From NCBI RefSeq assembly GCF_030316825.1, contig NZ_JASZYU010000003.1:744001-808000 (forward strand): DNA of 64,000 bases, written 5' to 3'. Positions 23,815-32,292 of this stretch are shown piece after piece (the first letter of the stretch is position 1; the number at the start of each line of letters is the position of its first letter). The notes under the pieces are model-generated. The model had not been told where the DNA came from. It did not search any database and saw only the letters and a program-made list of their open reading frames with translations. This stretch comes from Variovorax fucosicus. GTDB lineage: Bacteria > Pseudomonadota > Gammaproteobacteria > Burkholderiales > Burkholderiaceae_C. Position numbers and translations under genes: made by a program.

Positions 23815-25281
23815 ATGAGCGACTTCCTTCCGGTGTTGCGCGTGCTCGGCGCGCTCTTGACCTTCTTCTCGCTCGGCATGTTCGTACCGTGGGTCATTTC
23901 GTGGACGCACGCGGACGGCCTGCGCCATGTGTGGGCTGTTTCTTCCGCGATCTCGTTTGTCTGCGGGGCCGCGTTGTGGGGCGGCCTGCGCCGCCACAAG
24001 CGCGAGCTGCAACCGCGCCACGGCATCTTCCTGGTGTCGTTCACCTGGGTGCTGCTGCCGCTGTTTGCCACGCTGCCACTGATGTGGGCACTCGACGCGA
24101 TCGGGCGGCCGATCAACTTCACGCATGCGTACTTCGAAGCGGTCTCGGGCCTCACGACCACGGGCGCGACAGTGCTCGTCAAACTGGACGAGCTGCCGGT
24201 GTCGATCAACGTGTGGCGCACCTTTCTGCAATGGCTCGGCGGCATGGGGATCCTGGTGCTGGCGGTGGCCATCCTGCCGCTGCTGGGCGTGGGTGGCAGC
24301 CAGCTCTTCAAGGCCGAGGTGGCCGGCCCGATCAAGGACAGCAAGCTCACGCCGCGCGTGAAGGAAACCGCCAAGGGGCTCTGGGGCATTTACGCGACGT
24401 TCTCGGCGGTCTGCTTCCTCGCGTACTGGGCCGGTGGCATGACGGCCATCGACGCGGTGATGCACATGTTTGCCACGGTGAGCCTGGGCGGGCTCTCGTC
24501 GCACGACGCGAGTTTTGCGCACTTCGCGTCGCCGCTGCTCGAAGGCGTGGCGGTGGTTTTCATGCTCGCAGCCAGCTGCAACTTTGCGCTGTATTTCGTT
24601 GCGATGCGAAAGGGTCACTGGCGCGGCTTCTGGCGCGATCCGGAGTTGCGTGCCACGCTGATCGCGCTTGTCGGCGGCGGTCTGCTGGTGGCGCTGGTGC
24701 TGTGGGTCAAGGGCGTCTACGGGCCGGTGGATGCGCTGCGCTATGGCGTGTTCCACGCCATCTCGGTCGGCAGTACGACCGGGTTTGCAACCGTCGACTA
24801 CCTGGCCTGGCCGGTGTTCGCGCCGCTCTTCATGCTATTGCTCTCGAGCGTGGCGACCAGCGCAGGCTCTGCCGGCTGCGGCATCAAGATGGTGCGGGTT
24901 CTCATCCTTGTGAAGCAGGCGCGGCGCGAGATGACGCGCCTCGTACATCCGCGCGCGGTTCAACCGGTGACGCTCGGCAATACGGTGGTCGACCACCGCG
25001 TGATCTTCTCGGTGCTGGCCTTCATGCTGGTCTACGGCGTGACCACGATCTCGCTGAGCATGCTGTTGGTGCTGACCGACCTCGACCCGGTCACGGCCTT
25101 CAGTGCAGTGCTGGCCAGCGTGAACTGCACCGGCCCAGGCCTCGGCACCATCGGTCCGGCCGGCAATTTCGGCGGCCTGACAAACTTCCAGGTGTGGGTC
25201 TGCACGTTCGCGATGGTGCTCGGCCGGCTGGAGATGCTGAGCTTCATTGCGTTGCTGACCCCCTCGTTCTGGCGCAAGTGA
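23815..25281 (+). CDS. trkH: Trk potassium transporter membrane subunit TrkH
   Basis: Integral inner-membrane K+ channel-like subunit, 488 residues, the usual length. The four pore-loop repeats of the superfamily are visible around SGLTTTGATVL, TVSLGGLSSHD, SVGSTTGFATVDY and ASVNCTGPGLGTIGPAGNF, each with the selectivity Gly after a membrane helix. It is encoded 18 nt downstream of trkA, which gates it. The genes are adjacent to the cNMP/phospholipase cluster but have no evident functional link to it. Confidence 0.96.
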   Translation: MSDFLPVLRVLGALLTFFSLGMFVPWVISWTHADGLRHVWAVSSAISFVCGAALWGGLRRHKRELQPRHGIFLVSFTWVLLPLFATLPLMWALDAIGRPINFTHAYFEAVSGLTTTGATVLVKLDELPVSINVWRTFLQWLGGMGILVLAVAILPLLGVGGSQLFKAEVAGPIKDSKLTPRVKETAKGLWGIYATFSAVCFLAYWAGGMTAIDAVMHMFATVSLGGLSSHDASFAHFASPLLEGVAVVFMLAASCNFALYFVAMRKGHWRGFWRDPELRATLIALVGGGLLVALVLWVKGVYGPVDALRYGVFHAISVGSTTGFATVDYLAWPVFAPLFMLLLSSVATSAGSAGCGIKMVRVLILVKQARREMTRLVHPRAVQPVTLGNTVVDHRVIFSVLAFMLVYGVTTISLSMLLVLTDLDPVTAFSAVLASVNCTGPGLGTIGPAGNFGGLTNFQVWVCTFAMVLGRLEMLSFIALLTPSFWRK

Positions 25282-25324
25282 GCGCGCGCCGAGCGCAGCC
25301 GCGAACTGCCTCCCGCTGAGCGAC

Positions 25325-25939
25325 TCAGGCCGCCAGACTATTCGCGCTGCCCGAGCCTTCGTCCAGCGAAACGCGTTCTACCCTGAACAGCCTGCGGCCT
25401 TCCCGCGTCATTCTGAGCAGCGACCGGGGGCTGTTCGCGTCGATCGGTGTGCCATGGACGAAGTCGACCCACTCGAGCCAGCCTTGCTCAACGAGCGCAT
25501 TGCAGACGTCGGGCGACAGCCCGTTGCCGTTTTCCACCGCAAGGAACGCCTGTTTGACAACGGACGGACTCAACGACATGACCTTGCTCCCCGGAGTTGA
25601 GGCCGGTGCCCCACCCTGGGCAGCCTGGCTCGAAAGATTGCGGTTGGCTTTCTGCTCTCCGTACGCCGCAACCTGCAGGGCACGGGCCGCAAGGCAAATA
25701 TGAGCAAGATCGACGCCAGCGCCGGCCAGCATCAACACCCGGCGCTGCAACCCCGTGAACGCACGGCGCGCCAGCAGCAGCGGCTGGCGGGCGGTGCGTC
25801 TGCGCGAGACGGACTCGAGCGCAGCGGCGACAGAATCTGCGGTCCGGTCGTTTGCACCAGCCTGGTGACGCACCGACTTGGCCAGCGCCCTGAGTTGCCA
25901 GGTGCTCAGACGCGGCAATGGCAACGGATCGTGCATCAT
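25325..25939 (-). CDS. Hypothetical 204-aa protein
   Basis: Not recognised. Soluble, Ala/Arg-rich helical N-terminal half (LSTWQLRALAKSVRHQAG), a low-complexity linker (ASTPGSK) and a C-terminal part resembling a small winged-helix-like segment (LSPDVCNALVEQGWLEWVDFVHGTP, then SLLRMTREGRRLFRVE). The ATG at 25939 overlaps the TGA of the upstream small membrane-protein gene in an ATGA arrangement. That supports this start and a two-gene operon. Confidence 0.55.
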   Translation of the reverse strand: MMHDPLPLPRLSTWQLRALAKSVRHQAGANDRTADSVAAALESVSRRRTARQPLLLARRAFTGLQRRVLMLAGAGVDLAHICLAARALQVAAYGEQKANRNLSSQAAQGGAPASTPGSKVMSLSPSVVKQAFLAVENGNGLSPDVCNALVEQGWLEWVDFVHGTPIDANSPRSLLRMTREGRRLFRVERVSLDEGSGSANSLAA

Positions 25940-26124
25940 GATGTAACCAGCCGGATTACGACCGGAATGGCAACCGCCAGGATGCAGAGCAGCACGTTTC
26001 GGCGCCAACCGGCGGCGTTCAGTTCGCGCTGGGTGGCTCGGTAGGATCGAGTGAAAGCCGCCAATTCAGTTGGGTCGGCTTTGTCTTTCCACCATTCGTG
26101 GGAGGTCTGGGCTGGGTGTGTCAT
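25936..26124 (-). CDS. Small single-pass membrane protein (62 aa)
   Basis: Not recognised. MTHPAQTSHEWWKDKADPTE gives a polar N-terminus, and residues about 42-60 (NVLLCILAVAIPVVIRLV) form one membrane helix at the C-terminus. Its stop overlaps the start of the 204-aa gene (ATGA). A perfect 11-bp palindrome begins at the base directly before its ATG, so translation or transcription of the pair may be controlled there. Confidence 0.55.
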   Translation of the reverse strand: MTHPAQTSHEWWKDKADPTELAAFTRSYRATQRELNAAGWRRNVLLCILAVAIPVVIRLVTS

Positions 26125-26153
26125 GTAAGCAATTGTGATTACCAATTGCTTAC
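26125..26153. promoter_or_regulatory. Perfect 11-bp inverted repeat at the start of the two-gene operon
   Basis: GTAAGCAATTG (26125-26135) and CAATTGCTTAC (26143-26153) are exact reverse complements with a 7-nt spacer. They lie directly against the ATG of the 62-aa gene in an AT-rich pocket. It may be a repressor operator, or a hairpin in the leader that blocks translation. Confidence 0.6.
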
Positions 26154-26177
26154 CTTGCAAGACAATTTTTCACACTT

Positions 26178-26202
26178 TAGTACTCCTTTGTGGGTAGTAC
26201 TC
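26178..26202. promoter_or_regulatory. Direct repeats TAGTACTC with 17-bp period
   Basis: TAGTACTC occurs at 26178-26185 and again at 26195-26202, upstream of the palindrome in the same intergenic AT-rich pocket. Each copy contains the palindrome AGTACT. Iterated sites like this often bind a regulator; the regulator is unknown. Confidence 0.4.
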
Positions 26203-26240
26203 AAGTTCGGCCACTGCGCTGGCCGACCGGCTGACACCGG

Positions 26241-26495
26241 TCAGTTTCGGTGCCGCCTCAGGGTGATGGCGTCCACGGGCAGCCCGGAATCCTCCAGCGA
26301 TTTCTCGAGCTGGGCCCAGTTGGTTTCGCCCAGACGGTGCGCTTTCACGAAATCGCAGTCGTCGGCGCCGCCGTCGGCCTGGATCTCCCGCGCGAGATCC
26401 TGGAAAGCCTTGGCGCTCAGGCCGATCATCTCTGCCCTGACGACGATCGTCCCGCCCGGCGGGAGCTTCCTGATCAGGTCGTCAAGGGATTTCAT
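26241..26495 (-). CDS. Hypothetical 84-aa protein
   Basis: Not recognised. It is a small soluble alpha/beta protein. The N-terminus MKSLDDLIRKLPPGGTIVVRAEMIGLS suggests a helix-strand start, and a DDCDFVKAHRLGETNWAQLEKSLEDSG-like acidic helical second half follows. ATG 26495 is taken because it begins the regular coding pattern; an upstream in-frame start would add a basic tail of poor quality. It is flanked by the operator-like pocket on one side and a divergent small membrane-protein gene on the other. Confidence 0.5.
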   Translation of the reverse strand: MKSLDDLIRKLPPGGTIVVRAEMIGLSAKAFQDLAREIQADGGADDCDFVKAHRLGETNWAQLEKSLEDSGLPVDAITLRRHRN

Positions 26496-26576
26496 GCGGT
26501 GAACGCTATCACGAACCGGGGACGCCTTCGATGCGAAGCCGGCCACTCGCCCTCAAAAGTAAGTACATTTAGCTAC

Positions 26577-26756
26577 ATGGATACAAAACCTGACATGTGG
26601 CGCGACCGGCCCGAGCGCGAAGACCGAACGACTTCGTTTCAGACCCTGGACGCGGTGCGCCCGGCAACGGGCATCCCGATGTGGGTCAAGGCGGCCGTCG
26701 TCGTGGTGCTGATGTTCGGCTTCCTGCTGGCGCTCAAATCGATCCTCGGCTGGTAG
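26577..26756 (+). CDS. Small membrane protein (59 aa)
   Basis: Not recognised. A charged N-terminus (MDTKPDMWRDRPEREDR) is followed by one C-terminal membrane helix, about residues 35-55 (MWVKAAVVVVLMFGFLLALKS). The coding pattern is good and no other frame here is convincing. It is divergent from the 84-aa gene and convergent with the 78-aa gene. Confidence 0.5.
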   Translation: MDTKPDMWRDRPEREDRTTSFQTLDAVRPATGIPMWVKAAVVVVLMFGFLLALKSILGW

Positions 26757-26780
26757 GCCGGGCGCCGTCCCGGCGCGCCG

Positions 26781-27017
26781 TCAGCGGCTGCGCTGCTCCA
26801 CCGGAAACCGGTTGGCCATCATGCGGCCCATCTGCGTGATCTCGGTGACGGCGGCGGGCGGTTGCACATGCCCGGACAGGGTGCGAACCGGCGGCGCGAT
26901 CTCGCCCTTGGCGAGTCCGGCCAGCATGAGCACGCGCAGCATGTCGATGTCCGCCCCCGCGGTCAGGTGAACCGGAAGCTTCTCTTGCATGAGGCGATGG
27001 AGCAGTTTGAACGACAT
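26781..27017 (-). CDS. Hypothetical 78-aa protein
   Basis: Not recognised. MSFKLLHRLMQEKLPVHLTAGADIDMLRVLMLAGLAKGEI suggests helical packing of a small cytoplasmic protein; the tail PAAVTEITQMGRMMANRF is also helical. The pattern is reminiscent of small proteins containing a winged-helix-like fold, but no assignment is made. It is divergent from the nitroreductase gene 49 nt away. Confidence 0.45.
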   Translation of the reverse strand: MSFKLLHRLMQEKLPVHLTAGADIDMLRVLMLAGLAKGEIAPPVRTLSGHVQPPAAVTEITQMGRMMANRFPVEQRSR

Positions 27018-27066
27018 GGCCTGAGTCTGCCAGATTCGTCTCTCATCTCGGCCAGAATGACGCGCC

Positions 27067-27735
27067 ATGCACGTCCACGAAGCCGTCACCTCCCGCCGCT
27101 CGACCCGGGCGTTTCTTCCCAATCCCGTGCCGGCCGAGACCATCCGCCGGGTGCTGTCGCTCGCAGCACGCGCACCTTCGGGCGGCAACCTGCAGCCCTG
27201 GCACATCGACGTACTGGCCGGCGAGCCGCTCGATGCGCTCAAGGCGCTGATGCAACAACGGCTGGAGGCCGGCGTGCAGGAAACGCCCGCCTACGACATT
27301 TATCCGCCCGCCCTGCCCTCGCCATGGCGCGACCGGCGCTTTCAGGTGGCGGAAGCCATGTACGCGAGGCTTGGCATTCCGCGCGACGACAAGGCCGCCC
27401 GGCGCCGCTGGCTCGCCAACAACTACGCCTTTTTCGGCGCGCCGATGGCGCTGTTCTGCTCGGTGGATCGGCGCATGGGGCCGCCGCAATGGTCCGACTG
27501 CGGCATGTACCTGCAGACCGTGATGCTGCTGCTGCGCGAGGAAGGGCTCGACAGTTGCCCGCAGGAATGCTGGGCGCGCTACCCCGAGACCATCGGCCGC
27601 ACGCTGCAGTTGCCGCCTGAGCGGATCCTGTTCACCGGCATGTCGATCGGCTGGGCCGATCCGGCGCATCCGGTCAATGCGCTGGAAACGGATCGCGCAC
27701 CGCTCGAAGAAACGGTGTGCTTCAGGGGCGTCTGA
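27067..27735 (+). CDS. Nitroreductase-family oxidoreductase
   Basis: FMN-dependent NAD(P)H oxidoreductase of 222 residues. The FMN-binding start SRRSTRAFLPNPVP near residues 8-21 and RAPSGGNLQPWHIDVLAG near 38-55 are typical. A substrate-pocket region around SCPQECWARYPETI and the C-terminal GMSIGWADPAHPVN complete the family pattern. The family reduces nitroaromatics, quinones or flavins, and the actual substrate is not visible. It is convergent with the crotonase gene (3-nt gap). Confidence 0.9.
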   Translation: MHVHEAVTSRRSTRAFLPNPVPAETIRRVLSLAARAPSGGNLQPWHIDVLAGEPLDALKALMQQRLEAGVQETPAYDIYPPALPSPWRDRRFQVAEAMYARLGIPRDDKAARRRWLANNYAFFGAPMALFCSVDRRMGPPQWSDCGMYLQTVMLLLREEGLDSCPQECWARYPETIGRTLQLPPERILFTGMSIGWADPAHPVNALETDRAPLEETVCFRGV

Positions 27736-27738
27736 GCC

Positions 27739-28539
27739 TCAGGCGACCGGATCGGCGAAACTTGGCGCGCGCCGCGCCATGTTGGCGTTGACCGCCTCGG
27801 CCTGGTTCGCGCTGCCGATCAGCGCCTGCTGCTCGATCGACTCGGCCATCAGCAGTTCGGCCGCGCCGAGGCTCATCGCGGCATTCAGCAAACGCTTGCC
27901 GGCGCGGATGGCATCCGGGCTCTTGCCCGCGATCTCGTGTGCCATCTGCAGCGCTTCGGCCAGCGGGTCGGCCGCGAGCCGCGTCGCAAAGCCGATGCGC
28001 AGCGCCTCTTCGCCCGAGAAGATGCGGCCTGTGAAGGTGAGCTCGCGCACCACGTCGGTTCGCGCCAGTTCGCGCATCAGCACCATGCCGGCCATGTCGG
28101 GCACCAGGCCCCACTTGATCTCCATGACCGACATCCTGGTGTCGGGCGCGACGATGCGAACGTCGGCCCCCAGCGCCACCTGAAGCCCGCCACCGAACGC
28201 AACGCCGTGCACCGCCGCGATCACGGGCACCGGCACCTGGCGCCACACCATGGCGACCTGCTGCGGGGCGTTGGCCAGCCCGTGCGAGCGCGCCAGCAGG
28301 TCGGCACCGATGCCCTCCCCCATGCCCTGGAAGGACTGCATGTCGAGCCCGGCACAAAAGGCGTCGCCGCGGCCCGCGATCACCACGGCGCGCACGGTGG
28401 TGTCGTGCTGGAGCTTCTCGCCGACCTCGATCAACGCGGCAAACATCGCGGGGTCGAGCGCGTTCATCTTGTCGGCGCGGTCCAACTGCAGTTCGACCAC
28501 GCCGTCGGCGTGGCGGATCGATTCGATTCGGTGGGTCAT
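27739..28539 (-). CDS. Enoyl-CoA hydratase/isomerase (crotonase) family protein
   Basis: 266 residues, normal for crotonases. GRGDAFCAGLDMQSF near residues 55-70 and AAVHGVAFGGGLQVALGADVRI near 105-126 form the oxyanion hole. At the third conserved stretch, KWGLVPDMAGMVLM, the position usually carrying a catalytic Glu (LGLVPEAG) is an Asp, as in several isomerase-like members. The start at 28539 has GGAGACCTCCC directly upstream. It is probably CoA-ester hydration or isomerisation in fatty-acid or aromatic catabolism. It is divergent from phoX. Confidence 0.88.
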   Translation of the reverse strand: MTHRIESIRHADGVVELQLDRADKMNALDPAMFAALIEVGEKLQHDTTVRAVVIAGRGDAFCAGLDMQSFQGMGEGIGADLLARSHGLANAPQQVAMVWRQVPVPVIAAVHGVAFGGGLQVALGADVRIVAPDTRMSVMEIKWGLVPDMAGMVLMRELARTDVVRELTFTGRIFSGEEALRIGFATRLAADPLAEALQMAHEIAGKSPDAIRAGKRLLNAAMSLGAAELLMAESIEQQALIGSANQAEAVNANMARRAPSFADPVA

Positions 28540-28602
28540 GGGAGGTCTCCTTGCTCCTTGCGAGTATGGCGCGGCTCCACGGGTCGGCGATGATGCCGCT
28601 TC

Positions 28603-30456
28603 ATGACCCTCGATCGACGCCATCTCTTCAAGACCAGCGCTGCCGCCGCGGTCGTCGCCCTGCTTGGCGAGGGCTGCACCAGCCTGGCTGCGACGCCCGG
28701 CCGTGTGCTCGGCTTCACGGGCGTGCCCGCCACGCTGGCCGATGGCATCACGGTGCCGCCCGAATACCGCTACGAGTTGCTGTACCCGTGGGGCGCACCG
28801 ACCGGCGTCGCGGCATCGATGCCGGCCTTTGCGCCCGACGGTTCCAACAGCGCGGCAGACCAGGCCGTGCAGGCCGGCATGCACCACGACGGCATGCACT
28901 TCTTCGCGCTCGGCGCCGACCGCGGCCTGCTGGTGATGAACCACGAGTACACCGACGAGCAGTTGCTCAACCCCGCGGGCGCCACGCAATGGACGGCCGA
29001 GCGGGTGCGCAAGTCGCTGCATGCCATGGGCGTCTCGGTGATCGAGGTCGAACGCAAGCCGCAAGGCTGGCGCCAGGTGCTGCCATCGCGCTACGCGCGC
29101 CGCGTGCACGGCTACACGCCGATGCGCATCACCGGCCCGGCGGCCGGCTCGCCGCGCATGCGTACCGCCGCCAACCCGGCGGGCGATCAGGTGTTCGGCA
29201 CCTTCGCCAACTGCGCGATGGGCGTCACGCCCTGGGGCACCTACCTCACCTGCGAAGAAAACTTCCATGGCTATTTCGGCGGGCCGAAAGAGGCGGCCGC
29301 GCAGTTGACCGAAGCGCAGCGACGCTACGGCGCCATTCCCGGCGGGCAATGGGTCGACTACTGGCGCTTCGACGAGCGCTTCGATGTCAGCAAGCACCCG
29401 AACGAGCCGAACCGCTTCGGCTGGGTGGTCGAAATCGACCCGTTCGACCCTGATTCGGTGCCGCTCAAGCGCACTGCGCTGGGCCGCAAGCGCCAGGAAA
29501 GCGCCACCTGCACGCTCACCAAAGACGGCCGCGTCGCCATTTACATGGGCGACGACGCGCGCTTCGAATACATCTTCAAGTTCGTGAGCCGCGACAAGGT
29601 GGTGCCGGGCCAGGACGCAGCCGCCCGCCGCGCCAACCGCAGCGTGCTCGACCACGGCACGCTCTACGCGGCGCGCTACGACGCCGGCGGCCGGGGCCAA
29701 TGGCTCGAACTGCGGCATGGCCAGGGCGGCATCGACGCTGCCGGCGGCTTCGCCGACCCGGCCGACGTGCTGATTCACGCGCGGCTGGCCGGTGACATCG
29801 TCGGCGCCACCCGGATGGATCGCCCCGAGTGGATTGCCGTGCATCCGCAAACCGGCGAGGTGTACGCCACCCTCACCGGCAACGACCAGCGTGGCGCGCC
29901 CGGCAGGCCCGCGGCCGACGCGGCCAACCCGCGCGCCGGCAACATCTACGGCGGCATCCTGCGCTGGCGCGAAGACGACGCGGATGCGGCCAGCACGGGC
30001 TTTGCCTGGGATCACTTCGTAGTGGCCGGCGATCCGAAGCGCCCGGATGCCAGCGCGCGCTACCCGAGTGCCGACGCCGATGCCTTCGGCAACCCGGACG
30101 GCCTGGTTTTCGACAGCGGCGGCCTGCTCTGGATCCAGACCGACATGGGCGGCCCGGGCATCGGCAAGGGCCCGATGGCCGCGCTCGGCAACAACGCGAT
30201 GCTGTGCGCCGACCCGGCGACGGGGCGCATCAAGCGCTTCCTGGTGGGGCCGAACGGCTGCGAGGTCACCGGTTGCGTGGTGACGCCGGATCGCCGCACC
30301 CTGTTCGTCAACATCCAGCATCCGGGCGAGACGCGCGAGGATGGCAGCGCCGCGCCGAACAGCGCCTGGCCCGATGGCAAACTGCCGGGCAGCGCCCGCC
30401 CGCGCTCGGCCACGCTGGCGGTGCAGCGACGCGACGGCGGTATCGTCGGCACCTGA
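28603..30456 (+). CDS. PhoX-family (DUF839) alkaline phosphatase-like protein
   Basis: 617 residues. The N-terminus DRRHLFKTSAAAAVVALLGEGC resembles a short twin-arginine-type signal with a lipobox-like Cys, fitting Tat export with bound metals as in PhoX. Family marks include the long beta-propeller region with LVMNHEYTDEQLL, TPWGTYLTCEENFHGYFG, and DPFDPDSVPLKRTALGR. PhoX enzymes are Ca/Fe phosphatases usually induced by phosphate limitation. No Pho box is visible in the 63-nt divergent gap here, so Pho control is not shown. A DUF488 gene follows 10 nt downstream. Confidence 0.88.
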   Translation: MTLDRRHLFKTSAAAAVVALLGEGCTSLAATPGRVLGFTGVPATLADGITVPPEYRYELLYPWGAPTGVAASMPAFAPDGSNSAADQAVQAGMHHDGMHFFALGADRGLLVMNHEYTDEQLLNPAGATQWTAERVRKSLHAMGVSVIEVERKPQGWRQVLPSRYARRVHGYTPMRITGPAAGSPRMRTAANPAGDQVFGTFANCAMGVTPWGTYLTCEENFHGYFGGPKEAAAQLTEAQRRYGAIPGGQWVDYWRFDERFDVSKHPNEPNRFGWVVEIDPFDPDSVPLKRTALGRKRQESATCTLTKDGRVAIYMGDDARFEYIFKFVSRDKVVPGQDAAARRANRSVLDHGTLYAARYDAGGRGQWLELRHGQGGIDAAGGFADPADVLIHARLAGDIVGATRMDRPEWIAVHPQTGEVYATLTGNDQRGAPGRPAADAANPRAGNIYGGILRWREDDADAASTGFAWDHFVVAGDPKRPDASARYPSADADAFGNPDGLVFDSGGLLWIQTDMGGPGIGKGPMAALGNNAMLCADPATGRIKRFLVGPNGCEVTGCVVTPDRRTLFVNIQHPGETREDGSAAPNSAWPDGKLPGSARPRSATLAVQRRDGGIVGT

Positions 30457-30466
30457 GGAGACAGGC

Positions 30467-30856
30467 ATGAGCATCCGCATCGTCCGCCTCGGCAGCGAAC
30501 GCGCCGCCGGCGAAGGCCTTCGCATCGGCACGGTGCGGCGCCCGCCGCGCGGCGTGCCCAAAGCCGAGTTCGCCAGCCAGAACTGGTACGACGTCTGGTA
30601 TCCGAATCTCGCGCCTTCGGCCGAGACCATGAAGCTCGGGCAGGACGCAGAAACACCCGCGCAGTGGAATGCTTTCACGCGCGCCTACAAGCGCGAGATG
30701 GCCGAGCCCGACGCAAGCCGCAGCCTCGACCTGCTGGCGGCGCTGTCGCACCAGAGTGCGTTGGCGGTCGGCTGCTACTGCGAGCACGAGGCACGCTGCC
30801 ATCGCTCGCTGCTGCGCGGCCTGCTGGCCGAACGCGGCGCCGCCATCGAAGGCTGA
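30467..30856 (+). CDS. DUF488-family protein
   Basis: 129 residues. It matches the pattern of DUF488 proteins: RIGTVRRPPRGVP, YDVWYPNLAPSAETMK, WNAFTRAYKREM and the Cys-containing end LAVGCYCEHEARCHRSLL. The CxCxxxxxCHR arrangement suggests metal or redox chemistry, but the family has no established function. The ATG at 30467 has GAGGAG about 8 nt upstream. It probably shares a transcript with phoX (10-nt gap). It is convergent with the Crp/Fnr gene with no spacer. Confidence 0.83.
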   Translation: MSIRIVRLGSERAAGEGLRIGTVRRPPRGVPKAEFASQNWYDVWYPNLAPSAETMKLGQDAETPAQWNAFTRAYKREMAEPDASRSLDLLAALSHQSALAVGCYCEHEARCHRSLLRGLLAERGAAIEG

Positions 30857-31579
30857 TCAGCCGCCCGTGCCGCAGCGCTCCAGCGCCTCGAACGCGACGA
30901 TCTCGATCTGGCCGTAGCCCAGGGAAATCATGCCTTCCTGCGCCAGCGCGTTGAGCTCGCGCGACAAGGTCTGGCGCGTCACGCCCAGCATCATGGCCAG
31001 TGCCTCCTGCGACAAAAACACGCGGCGGCGCGGTTCGGACGACTGCGTCGCGTCGCCGCGAGAGAGGGTGATGAGGCGCCGCGCGACGCGGGCACGCAGG
31101 CCCCGCAGCGTGGCGTCTTCCATCAGCGCATAGAGGCCGCGCACGCGCGCTGCCAGCAGCGCGGCCATCGCGTTGGCGAACACCACGTCGCGCATCAGTT
31201 GCGCAAAGGCCTCGGGCGGCACCACCAGCAGGTCGAGCGCGCCCAGCGCAGTGGCATCGTGGGTGCGCGGCGAGCCGTCGATCAGCGAGATCTCGCCGAA
31301 CCAGTTGCCGGGCTCGAGCACCGCGAGGATCGCTTCGCGCCCGTCCTGCCGCAGGGTGGAGATCTTGATCATGCCGGCCGCCAGCCCATACAGGCCGCTG
31401 CCCGCCGCATGCACCGGGTCGCCCTGGCGGAACACCATCGCGCCGCGGCGCCAGTGCGTGAGCTCCGCGGCACCGAGCAGCGCCTCGCGCTGGGGGCGCG
31501 GCAGGCTGGCGAACCACGGGTTGGCACCCATCGCGTCACGCAATGCGGCCGGCAACTGGGGCTTGGGTGGCGTTGGCAT
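30857..31579 (-). CDS. Crp/Fnr-family transcription regulator
   Basis: 240 residues from ATG 31579. The N-terminal cNMP-type sensor has FRQGDPVHAAGSGLYGLAAG and PGNWFGEISLIDGSPR. A dimer helix (residues about 130-160) is followed by a C-terminal winged HTH, FLSQEALAMMLGVTRQTLSREL. No Cys cluster for an Fe-S centre and no obvious heme motif are present, so the ligand is unknown. An upstream ATG at 31621 is possible, but it lies inside an inverted repeat that looks like an operator. The gene is divergent from the HD-domain gene and may regulate it. Confidence 0.88.
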   Translation of the reverse strand: MPTPPKPQLPAALRDAMGANPWFASLPRPQREALLGAAELTHWRRGAMVFRQGDPVHAAGSGLYGLAAGMIKISTLRQDGREAILAVLEPGNWFGEISLIDGSPRTHDATALGALDLLVVPPEAFAQLMRDVVFANAMAALLAARVRGLYALMEDATLRGLRARVARRLITLSRGDATQSSEPRRRVFLSQEALAMMLGVTRQTLSRELNALAQEGMISLGYGQIEIVAFEALERCGTGG

Positions 31580-31612
31580 TCGATTCGTAACCGGGGGTTT
31601 ACGCGGGCACTC

Positions 31613-31634
31613 AACTGTCATTTTTCGGACAGTT
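31613..31634. promoter_or_regulatory. Inverted-repeat operator candidate between crp-like and HD genes
   Basis: AACTGTC (31613-31619) and GACAGTT (31628-31634) are exact reverse complements with an 8-nt spacer, centred in the divergent intergenic region. Spacing is compatible with a dimeric Crp-type or other regulator acting on both promoters. It overlaps the alternative upstream start of the Crp-like gene. Confidence 0.5.
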
Positions 31635-31683
31635 TGGCAACGAGCCGGAGTCTACAGTGGGCCACCCCACAGGAGATATCCCG

Positions 31684-32274
31684 ATGAACGCAAGAGCGAC
31701 CTTCGTGCGCATGCAGGACAGCACGCGTGAAGACTGGCAAACGATCGGCGGCGAGTTCATGCAGTTCGCAGGCGGCCTGCCGCAGCGCGTGGTGAAGCAC
31801 CTGCAGCTGCTCGAAGGCGACTACGGCGGCTTTCCGATCGACCGCTACACCCACTCGCTGCAGACCGCCACGCGCGCCTGGCGCGACGGCCGCGACGAGG
31901 AGTACGTGGTGTGCGCGCTGCTGCACGACATCGGCGACACGCTCGGCAGCTTCAACCATCCCGACATCGCCGCCGCGATCCTCAAGCCCTTCGTGAGCGA
32001 GGCCAACCACTGGATGGTGCAGAACCACGGCATCTTCCAGGGCCACTACTTCTTTCACCACATCGGGCTGGACCGCAACCTGCGCGACAACTTCAAGGCG
32101 CATCCGGGCTACGAGCCCACCGCCGAGTTCTGCGAGCTCTACGACAACCCGGCGTTCGATGCGAAAGCCGAAACCCTCCCGATCGAAGAATTCATGCCGA
32201 TGCTGCAGCGCGTGATGGCGCAGCCCAAGCAGAGCATCTACAAGGCGGCGCTGCAACAGCCCGCCACCGCCTGA
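31684..32274 (+). CDS. HD-domain phosphohydrolase/oxygenase-like protein
   Basis: 196 residues. The core HD motif LLHDIGD is at residues 79-85, with an upstream metal His in YTHSLQTA (His57) and further histidines at FNHPD (92), NHW (109) and HHIG (125-126). The spacing resembles the PhnZ/MIOX-like branch that uses a di-iron centre for oxidative cleavage, although a hydrolase cannot be excluded. The start at 31684 has AGGAGATAT upstream. It is the first gene of a long co-directional locus and lies 18 nt from the class II aldolase gene. Its reaction in that pathway is unknown. Confidence 0.72.
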   Translation: MNARATFVRMQDSTREDWQTIGGEFMQFAGGLPQRVVKHLQLLEGDYGGFPIDRYTHSLQTATRAWRDGRDEEYVVCALLHDIGDTLGSFNHPDIAAAILKPFVSEANHWMVQNHGIFQGHYFFHHIGLDRNLRDNFKAHPGYEPTAEFCELYDNPAFDAKAETLPIEEFMPMLQRVMAQPKQSIYKAALQQPATA

Positions 32275-32292
32275 CACCCCAAGGAGCAACCC

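Noticed and set aside
22174..24756. 860-codon minus-strand frame
   Set aside because: Antisense shadow of trkA and trkH, of low-complexity composition.
28540..28602. Looked for a Pho box before the PhoX-type gene
   Set aside because: No pair of TGTCAT-type half-sites with 4-base spacing occurs in the gap.
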